From Candidatus Bathyarchaeota archaeon (lineage in GTDB: Archaea; Thermoproteota; Bathyarchaeia; TCS64), in contig WJIV01000045.1 in NCBI GenBank assembly GCA_014730055.1, forward strand, positions 1-9,843: a DNA stretch of 9,843 nucleotides, in the 5' to 3' direction. Below the pieces are notes generated by a model. The model did no database searches. It was not told the origin of the DNA and saw nothing but the letters and a program-made list of their open reading frames with translations. Below, in pieces: positions 1 through 4,881 of the stretch; within the stretch, counting starts at the first letter, position 1, and the number at the start of each line of letters is the position of its first letter. The position numbers and the translations under genes were made by a program.

Positions 1-1005
1 GATTATGAATATCCTTCCCTTGAAAGCCCTAGCGACACTACATGGGTCACCTACATGGCTGGCGACCTGTCCTCTCTTTAGTTTATCTCTGGCTACACCT
101 TTAATGTTGAATCCGATGTTGTCGCCTGGTCCTGCCTTGTCAATCTTTGTGTAGTGGGTCTCAATGCTGTTGACCTTGCCCTGCTCACCACTTGGCATAA
201 AGACAACGTCATCTCCTGGATTCAGCTCACCGGTCTCTACCTTTCCAACCGGAGTCGTCCCAACGCCTCTGATTGTGTAGACCTCTTGGATGGGTATCCT
301 CAGAGGCTTATCAGTTGGTTTTGGTGGAAGCTCGAATGTATCAAGCGCTTCGATCAGGGTTGGACCATTGTACCAAGGCATCTTATCGCTCTTGTTCACC
401 AGGTTATCTCCTACCCAGCCGCTTGTAGGCACGAAAGTGATCTTGGACACATCATATCCTACCATCTTGAGTAGTCTGCTGATTCCGTCCTTTACCTCCT
501 CATACCTGTTCTCGTTGTACTCTACGCTGGGATCATCCATCTTGTTAACAGCTACGACCATCTGGTCGACACCGAGAGTTTTCGCAAGGAACGCGTGCTC
601 TCTTGTCTGTCCTCCTGGGTTTGTACCTGCCTCATATTCACCTCTCTTAGCGGATATGAATAGGATGGCTCCGTCTGCCTGGCTTGCACCAGTTACCATG
701 TTCTTTACGAAGTCTCTGTGGCCTGGGGCGTCAATTACTGTGAAGACGTTCTTCCTTGTCTCCAACTCGTAGAAGGCGAGGTCGATTGTTACACCACGCT
801 CACGCTCTTCTTTAAGCTTGTCCAGGACCCACGCATACTTGAAAGACTCTTTACCTAAGGCCTTGGCCTCGGCTTCGAAGTCCTTAAGGGTCTTCTCTGG
901 AATAGCGCCTGCATCGTAGAAAAGGTGTCCAATACCAGTGGACTTGCCATGGTCTACGTGGCCGATGATTATTAAGTTAATGTGAGGTTTTTCCCTCTTG
1001 CTCAT
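1..1005 (-). CDS. tuf: Translation elongation factor 1A (aEF1A), 3' end beyond window
   Basis: This GTPase delivers aminoacyl-tRNA to the ribosomal A site. I translated the minus strand from the ATG at 1005 and found 335 uninterrupted codons to the window edge. Full-length aEF1A is about 430 residues, so domain 1, domain 2 and the start of domain 3 are present. G1 is GHVDHGKS (residues 15-22), switch I ends in ERERGVTIDLA, G3 is DAPGH (92-96), G4 is NKMD (154-157), and G5 lies near TSGW (about 194-197). Residues 122-132 (GEYEAGTNPGG, before QTREH) form the long insert of TACK/Asgard and eukaryotic EF1A. A TAGGAG Shine-Dalgarno sequence ends 9 nt before the ATG and supports this start. The gene is divergent from rps12, whereas tuf usually lies downstream of rps7 (and fusA) on the same strand. 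Open frames on the opposite strand here are shadows. Confidence 0.97.
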   Translation of the reverse strand, partial: MSKREKPHINLIIIGHVDHGKSTGIGHLFYDAGAIPEKTLKDFEAEAKALGKESFKYAWVLDKLKEERERGVTIDLAFYELETRKNVFTVIDAPGHRDFVKNMVTGASQADGAILFISAKRGEYEAGTNPGGQTREHAFLAKTLGVDQMVVAVNKMDDPSVEYNENRYEEVKDGISRLLKMVGYDVSKITFVPTSGWVGDNLVNKSDKMPWYNGPTLIEALDTFELPPKPTDKPLRIPIQEVYTIRGVGTTPVGKVETGELNPGDDVVFMPSGEQGKVNSIETHYTKIDKAGPGDNIGFNIKGVARDKLKRGQVASHVGDPCSVARAFKGRIFII

Positions 1006-1014
1006 CTCTAAATT

Positions 1015-1020
1015 CTCCTA
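1015..1020 (-). promoter_or_regulatory. Shine-Dalgarno of aEF1A
   Basis: The minus strand reads TAGGAG, ending 9 nt before the ATG at 1005. The GGAG core can pair with the CCTCC of the archaeal 16S 3' end, which supports the chosen start. Confidence 0.6.
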
Positions 1021-1040
1021 CTCCATCAACCTAGATGGAG
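1021..1040. repeat. Perfect 7-bp inverted repeat in aEF1A upstream region
   Basis: CTCCATC (1021-1027) and GATGGAG (1034-1040) are exact reverse complements separated by 6 nt. The dyad lies immediately upstream of the aEF1A Shine-Dalgarno sequence and next to the T-rich run at 1041-1050. If transcription starts further upstream, it would form a leader hairpin. If the T-rich run is the TATA box, it would be a DNA operator between the box and the start point. The sequence shows the symmetry; either function is inference. Confidence 0.5.
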
Positions 1041-1137
1041 AATAAAAAAAGTTCGGTTTCGTGCTTTTAGAACCTTTTGTTTTCACACTCAATAAACCAG
1101 CATAAACAACCATTTTTTTAGTAATATTTGCGCAAAG

Positions 1138-1144
1138 TTTAAAG
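1138..1144 (+). promoter_or_regulatory. TATA-like box of rps12
   Basis: TTTAAAG follows a purine/A-rich stretch (GCAAAG) that resembles a BRE. Transcription would start about 25 nt downstream of its centre, near 1166. That leaves a leader of roughly 10 nt before the ATG at 1176. A GTGAT pentamer (1162-1166), part of the GGTGAT Shine-Dalgarno sequence, sits 9 nt before the start but would fall right at the transcript end. Confidence 0.5.
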
Positions 1145-1175
1145 ATGATCTGAGTATCCGAGTGATGGAATAAAT

Positions 1176-1604
1176 ATGGCTAATGGGTTGTACACTGCCC
1201 GCAGGCTCAGAAACGTACGTAAAAAAATGAGGAACAAGAGCAAGGACTATGTGCTGAAGCTAAAGCGTAGAACAGAGAAAATGGACCCGCTTGAGGGAGC
1301 CCCTATGGGTAGAGGAATTGTGCTCCAGAAGGTCGGTATCGAGAGCAAGCAGCCAAACTCCGCTATACGAAAATGTGTTAGACTTCAGCTAATCAAGAAT
1401 GGAAAACTAGCAACCGCATTCCTTCCCGGAGATGGCGCTTTAAACTACATTGATGAACATGATGAGGTTACTATTGAGGGAATTCACGGACCTCGTTCGA
1501 GGTCTATGGGAGACATACCCGGGGTTCGATACAAGGTCAGCGCCGTAAATGGGGTTCCTCTGAAACTTCTCGTTCTCGGTAAGGCCCAGAAGCAGATGCG
1601 TTAG
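1176..1604 (+). CDS. rps12: 30S ribosomal protein uS12 (archaeal type)
   Basis: This component of the small-subunit decoding centre monitors codon-anticodon pairing. The 142-residue length fits archaeal uS12. It has a basic N-terminus (residues 9-32), the family block [14 protein letters not shown] (37-50), the decoding loop KQPNSAIRK (58-66), [15 protein letters not shown] (84-98), and the second decoding-centre loop GDIPGVRYK (112-120). The N-terminal extension and the EHDEV block are of the archaeal/eukaryotic rather than bacterial kind. It is divergent from aEF1A. It does not continue into rps7, because an opposite-strand transporter gene follows after 17 nt. Archaeal rps12 is normally co-transcribed with rps7, so the separation is unusual. 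Confidence 0.97.
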   Translation: MANGLYTARRLRNVRKKMRNKSKDYVLKLKRRTEKMDPLEGAPMGRGIVLQKVGIESKQPNSAIRKCVRLQLIKNGKLATAFLPGDGALNYIDEHDEVTIEGIHGPRSRSMGDIPGVRYKVSAVNGVPLKLLVLGKAQKQMR

Positions 1605-1621
1605 CATCAATTTTAGTAAAA

Positions 1622-2836
1622 TTATTTTATTCCTGCAGTTAGTTGACTTTCAACTGCTCTATTCTCTCTAATTAAAAGAGCTAAAGGCATGCTTAATAAA
1701 AGAAGCCCAGATGCTAAGTAGAAGCAGTAATTTACACCGTAGTTTGCATATATTGCTGTCATGATAATGGGTCCGAACACAGAGCCCAGATCAAAGAATG
1801 TCCTATAGGTACCAATTGCTGCTCCACGTTGATCAGGTTTAACGGCCTCTGCCGATATCACCGGTCCAACAATCCAGATAGCCCCAGAGGTGAAACCAAT
1901 TAGACAAATGATCAAAGCCATAGCAAAATATGCTGTCACAAAGCTAAGAACCAGAATTAGTATAGCTGTACTGATTATGCCAAATGTCAATATTGGTCTC
2001 CGACCCATTCTATCAGCGAGGTTTCCCATAGTAAACATGGCGACAACAAAGCCAATACTTCTGGCACCCATCAGATAACCAATTCTGGCCTCCTGGATCA
2101 TTAAAGATTCTTCAGCGTAAAGAGGAAATATTGTATAAATAAGGCCCGAACTCATGACAAATTCAGCTAGGGTTATCGCTGCCATGAGCAGGAGGGTCCT
2201 ATTAGCGATAACTTCCGGGATGTCAGAGAGTTTCAATGCAGTTATGGCTACCTGTTCTCTTGTGTCTCTCCGAATTTGTGGGGGTACAGCGATTAGTACT
2301 AAAGCTATTAGAGCCAGGGCTGAACTAAGCATAAAGCCGCCCCTAAATCCAAGCTGCTCAATCACGTAACCGCTCATACCTGAACCTATTACCATACCTA
2401 TGAACTCGATTCCCTGAAATAGCCCCATGGCACTCCCACGAGTCTGAGAATCAAAGAGGTTTATTATGAAGGTCATGGATATGGCAAAGAACAGTGGTGC
2501 CCCAAGACCCATAATTGCTCTAACAACAACAAGATAGAATGGGGAGTCCACGTTAACAGCCAATAAATTCCCAATCAATGTGAGAAGGACACCTGCTAAA
2601 AGTGGCTTAAAGTAACCGAACCGGGCTGAGATAAAACCACTCGGTATCTCAAGAATGACTCTACTGACCCAATAACCCGCAACAGCATATCCTATGAGGA
2701 CTCCTGTCGCCCCTATCTGCTTTGCAAACAGTGGGAGAAGCGGATTTGTTATCTGTGTGCTAAGCATCATAAGGAAAGCGATTACACATAGAAGATAGTA
2801 TGTAGGAGAGTATTTCTTCAGACTCATTGATGCCAT
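1622..2836 (-). CDS. Major facilitator superfamily transporter, 12 TM
   Basis: This secondary transporter of the cytoplasmic membrane has 404 residues, the usual MFS size, with about 12 hydrophobic segments in two halves split by a charged loop (about 187-212). The cytoplasmic motif A appears twice, as expected from MFS symmetry. A degenerate copy is GFISARFGYFKP (67-78) and a strong copy is GNLADRMGRRP (271-281). It looks most like drug/metabolite efflux MFS proteins, but sequence alone does not give the substrate. The ATG at 2836 is used here. A second in-frame ATG three codons later (2827) is equally plausible, because the TATA-like TTTTAAA (2854-2860) would place the transcript start at about 2831. 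The gene is convergent with rps12 and divergent from rps7, so it interrupts the usual rps12-rps7 pair. I saw no mobile-element remnants around it. Confidence 0.9.
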   Translation of the reverse strand: MASMSLKKYSPTYYLLCVIAFLMMLSTQITNPLLPLFAKQIGATGVLIGYAVAGYWVSRVILEIPSGFISARFGYFKPLLAGVLLTLIGNLLAVNVDSPFYLVVVRAIMGLGAPLFFAISMTFIINLFDSQTRGSAMGLFQGIEFIGMVIGSGMSGYVIEQLGFRGGFMLSSALALIALVLIAVPPQIRRDTREQVAITALKLSDIPEVIANRTLLLMAAITLAEFVMSSGLIYTIFPLYAEESLMIQEARIGYLMGARSIGFVVAMFTMGNLADRMGRRPILTFGIISTAILILVLSFVTAYFAMALIICLIGFTSGAIWIVGPVISAEAVKPDQRGAAIGTYRTFFDLGSVFGPIIMTAIYANYGVNYCFYLASGLLLLSMPLALLIRENRAVESQLTAGIK

Positions 2837-2853
2837 TAAAGCCTAACTCGGTG

Positions 2854-2860
2854 TTTTAAA
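2854..2860 (-). promoter_or_regulatory. TATA-like box of the MFS gene
   Basis: The minus strand reads TTTAAAA, centred about 21 nt upstream of the ATG at 2836 and 30 nt upstream of the ATG at 2827. This fits a leaderless or nearly leaderless transcript and leaves the choice between the two starts open. Confidence 0.4.
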
Positions 2861-2880
2861 TCATTCCTCGTAGATAACCC

Positions 2881-2889
2881 TTTTATTTA
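2881..2889 (+). promoter_or_regulatory. TATA-like box of rps7
   Basis: TTTTATTTA lies about 45 nt before the rps7 ATG. A start point near 2912 would give a leader of about 18 nt. An independent promoter is expected, because the neighbour upstream is on the other strand. No strong Shine-Dalgarno sequence is visible before the ATG. Confidence 0.45.
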
Positions 2890-2892
2890 GGT

Positions 2893-2926
2893 ACCACTTT
2901 CAAAGACACTGCACCTAAGAAGTGGT
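2893..2926. repeat. 7-bp inverted repeat between the rps7 TATA box and start codon
   Basis: ACCACTT (2893-2899) and AAGTGGT (2920-2926) are exact reverse complements 20 nt apart. They span the expected transcription start and end 3 nt before the ATG. The dyad could be an operator or a leader structure. A 7-bp match at this distance can also arise by chance. Confidence 0.35.
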
Positions 2927-2929
2927 CAA

Positions 2930-3523
2930 ATGAGCGAAGAAGAAGTTCAGGTACAAGAAGAAGGAATCAGGCTATTCGGTGAATGGAATTACGACGGCAT
3001 AGAAGTCAGAGATATTGGTCTAGAACGCTACCTGAACTTGGACCCGGTATACCTACCTCATAGTGGTGGACGGCATGAAGCAAGAAGATTCCGCAAGAGC
3101 AATCTTAACATTGTGGAGCGCTTCATCAACGGATTAATGAAACCAGGTTCCAGTGGCGGAGACAAGATCAGAATCACCGATACAGTACGAACGGCGTTCA
3201 AGATAATCAATCTGAAAACTGGGAGAAACCCTGTAGAAGTGCTTGTAAGAGCCATAGAGAACGCATCCCCAAACGAGGACACTACAAGAATCGGTTATGG
3301 TGGAGTAGTATACCGTTTGGCCGTTGATATCAGTCCTCAAAGAAGGATCGACCTAGCTCTTAGATTCATAGTTAAGGGAATAAGTGACCAGACATTCAAC
3401 AACGTAAAAACCCTTGAAGAGATCATAGCAGATCAACTTGTAGGAGCGGCAAATAACGACGGAAACAACTTCGCTATAAGAAGAAAACAAGAGATAGAGC
3501 GAATAGCACTATCAAGCAGATAA
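2930..3523 (+). CDS. rps7: 30S ribosomal protein uS7 (archaeal type)
   Basis: This primary 16S rRNA-binding protein of the small-subunit head contacts the E-site tRNA. The 197-residue length is typical of archaeal uS7, which is longer than the bacterial form at the N-terminus. Family blocks are LFGEWNYDGIEVRDIGLERYL (split over 15-35), PVYLPHSGGRH (39-49), NIVERFINGLM (60-70), PVEVLVRAIENASP (101-114), IGYGGVVYRLAVDISPQRR (121-139) and the C-terminal FAIRRKQEIERIA (181-193). The acidic N-terminus (SEEEVQVQEE) is a lineage-variable extension. It is split from rps12 by an MFS gene and has its own TATA-like box. Its stop is only 5 nt from the stop of the convergent UbiA gene. No fusA gene follows, unlike the canonical order. 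Confidence 0.97.
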   Translation: MSEEEVQVQEEGIRLFGEWNYDGIEVRDIGLERYLNLDPVYLPHSGGRHEARRFRKSNLNIVERFINGLMKPGSSGGDKIRITDTVRTAFKIINLKTGRNPVEVLVRAIENASPNEDTTRIGYGGVVYRLAVDISPQRRIDLALRFIVKGISDQTFNNVKTLEEIIADQLVGAANNDGNNFAIRRKQEIERIALSSR

Positions 3524-3528
3524 AACCC

Positions 3529-4377
3529 CTATTTCAATAAACCGCCCAGAGCAAACCCTATTAATCCAACGAGCATAAGGTACAGGACCCTATTCTTAAC
3601 CATTCTAGCATTTTCTCGAGTAGTCCTCTGCACGAGACTATATGAGGAATGTATTAAACCTAAATCCGTTATTAAAACAAATGGAATATACCAGATTGAA
3701 ACCAGATTTTTAAAGACAGGAATGAGGGAAGAAAAAACTGAACCTAGGTAAAATAAGGCAGAGAATTTTGCTGCAAAATCCTCTCCCATAGAGACGGCTA
3801 CTGTACTGATACCAGATTCTGCATCTCCTTCGACATCAACAATACCCTTAGTAATTTCTCTCCCCGTATTACTCAGAAAGGCTATTAGACTAAAATTTGT
3901 GGCAGTTAGCAAGTTGCCAGATAACAATCCTCCATAAATGAAGGGGAGACCAATACAGACACTTACAATGATATTACCCAAAAACCCAGTTTTCTTGGCC
4001 CAAGCAGAATAACACATCATTAATATCCAGGCTAGAACAGAAAGTCCTAAAGCTCTTATTGATACGAGGAAGGCAGCTCCTATGCCGATAACGCTGAGCA
4101 GCCCTGTAAGGATCAAAGCTCCAACTGGTTCCATCCTACCACTGGGTAGAGGCCTACCAGGCTCATTTATTTCATCAATTTCCTGATCAAAATAATCGTT
4201 AATTGCCATAGATGCTCCTGTCAAACTAAACCCAGTAATAAATGCAAGTAAGAGGTTAATTGATTGATCAAGCACTGAGGTCCCTCCTGATATTAGAGCC
4301 CCGATGATTATTGCTAATCCAAGCATCAGGCTGTTAATTGGTCTAATAATTTCCAAGTAAGCGCCGATCTTGCCCAT
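3529..4377 (-). CDS. UbiA-family prenyltransferase, probable digeranylgeranylglyceryl phosphate synthase
   Basis: This is probably the membrane enzyme that transfers a second geranylgeranyl group to geranylgeranylglyceryl phosphate, the second ether-bond step of archaeal lipid synthesis. It has 282 residues and about 8-9 hydrophobic segments, as in UbiA proteins. The first prenyl-diphosphate/Mg2+ motif is NDYFDQEID (60-68) followed by NEPGRPLPSG (71-80). The second is DVEGD (181-185) within GREITKGIVDVEGDAESG (172-189), which is characteristic of the archaeal GGGP-type branch. A menaquinone, heme or other UbiA role is possible but fits the second motif less well. The TATA-like box at 4399-4407 lies about 25 nt before the ATG, so the mRNA is probably leaderless. 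The gene converges on rps7 with a 5-nt gap. Confidence 0.88.
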   Translation of the reverse strand: MGKIGAYLEIIRPINSLMLGLAIIIGALISGGTSVLDQSINLLLAFITGFSLTGASMAINDYFDQEIDEINEPGRPLPSGRMEPVGALILTGLLSVIGIGAAFLVSIRALGLSVLAWILMMCYSAWAKKTGFLGNIIVSVCIGLPFIYGGLLSGNLLTATNFSLIAFLSNTGREITKGIVDVEGDAESGISTVAVSMGEDFAAKFSALFYLGSVFSSLIPVFKNLVSIWYIPFVLITDLGLIHSSYSLVQRTTRENARMVKNRVLYLMLVGLIGFALGGLLK

Positions 4378-4398
4378 AGCCTTAACCTTGTTTGTTTG

Positions 4399-4407
4399 TT
4401 TAAAAAG
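4399..4407 (-). promoter_or_regulatory. TATA-like box of the UbiA gene, predicting a leaderless mRNA
   Basis: The minus strand reads CTTTTTAAA with its centre about 25 nt upstream of the ATG at 4377, which puts the predicted start point on or beside the A of the ATG. No Shine-Dalgarno sequence is present between them. The gene can therefore be transcribed separately from its upstream neighbour. Confidence 0.5.
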
Positions 4408-4428
4408 AAATGGATTTATCCTTTTATT

Positions 4429-4803
4429 CTATGCTTTTTCTATCCGAATCTTATCTCCACTACCTACTTTTTTGAATATTTTAGGATCTCCCTCGATCTT
4501 GCCAATAACATTGACTGCGCTAGCTGGTCTTATCTCGTCACCCTTGCTTGCTGGTGTTCTACCGAAGAAAATGCAGAAAGCATTGCCTGGTGGCCAGTAA
4601 GCAAGATCCCCAATTTCAACAACCTCTTTAGGATTTCCCAATTCAGATTCCACGGGTATTCTGAAATAGATCTCATCTCCCCAAGTATTCGCATTAGCTT
4701 CTATGGGTAAAGCCTGGTAGATTGCTTCTGCAGTTTCTTTATTCTCATCTGTTAATGTAGCTGCTATAGGCCCTGTTTTTTCAGAAAATATCTTTATCTT
4801 CAT
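4429..4803 (-). CDS. Cyclophilin-like fold protein (COG2164 / PF04126 type), function unknown
   Basis: This small soluble protein of 124 residues has no signal peptide or TM segment. The pattern matches the archaeal/bacterial cyclophilin-like family typified by Thermotoga TM1367: WGDEIYFRIPV (41-51), GDLAYWPPGNAFCIFFGRTP (65-84), and PASAVNVIGKIEGDPKIF (93-110). Family members adopt a cyclophilin-type beta barrel. I know of no demonstrated peptidyl-prolyl isomerase activity, and residues equivalent to the cyclophilin active site are not evident. The family assignment is from memory of these motifs. The ATG at 4803 follows a weak TGATGGG ribosome-binding-like stretch. The gene lies 51 nt upstream of the UbiA gene on the same strand, but that gene appears to have its own promoter, so a functional link is not established. 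It is divergent from the large permease across a 78-nt spacer. Confidence 0.8.
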   Translation of the reverse strand: MKIKIFSEKTGPIAATLTDENKETAEAIYQALPIEANANTWGDEIYFRIPVESELGNPKEVVEIGDLAYWPPGNAFCIFFGRTPASKGDEIRPASAVNVIGKIEGDPKIFKKVGSGDKIRIEKA

Positions 4804-4846
4804 ATCCCATCAAACCTACAAAGATGAGTTAATTCTTAAGGTTTTT

Positions 4847-4854
4847 ACTATAGT
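4847..4854. promoter_or_regulatory. Palindromic TATA-like element between divergent genes
   Basis: ACTATAGT is its own reverse complement. It lies 27 nt before the ATG of the large permease (4882) and 43 nt before the ATG of the cyclophilin-like gene (4803). It could serve as a TATA box in either direction, giving leaders of roughly 5 and 20 nt. TATAGTT is also repeated directly at 4849-4855 and 4860-4866, an 11-bp period. Confidence 0.4.
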
Positions 4855-4881
4855 TCTGTTATAGTTGTTGGATCAAAACAG

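Larger units (their letters stand above)
1006..1175. promoter_or_regulatory. Divergent promoter region between aEF1A and rps12
   Basis: This 170-nt AT-rich spacer has no plausible gene. It must hold promoters for two highly expressed translation genes reading away from each other. The rps12 TATA-like box (TTTAAA, 1138-1143) is the better one. Candidates for aEF1A on the minus strand include a TTTTTTTATT run (1050 to 1041) and others further upstream. A perfect dyad (1021-1040) lies on the aEF1A side. The promoter calls are inferred from spacing and composition. Confidence 0.6.

Noticed and set aside
154..772. Two overlapping plus-strand open frames opposite the aEF1A gene
   Set aside because: They lie entirely antisense to an intact, strongly conserved aEF1A reading frame, and their translations show no recognisable family.
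1605..1640. T-rich stretch after rps12 as a defined terminator
   Set aside because: The plus strand is T-rich but has no long uninterrupted T run, and it lies over the end of the convergent gene. The signal is too weak to annotate.
1622..2836. MFS gene as cargo of a mobile element inserted between rps12 and rps7
   Set aside because: I found no transposase, terminal inverted repeats, target-site duplication or attachment site at either border, so the cause of the insertion cannot be stated.
4370..4710. Plus-strand open frames over the UbiA/cyclophilin-like junction
   Set aside because: They are antisense to a gene with clear family motifs and cross its end without any supporting signal.
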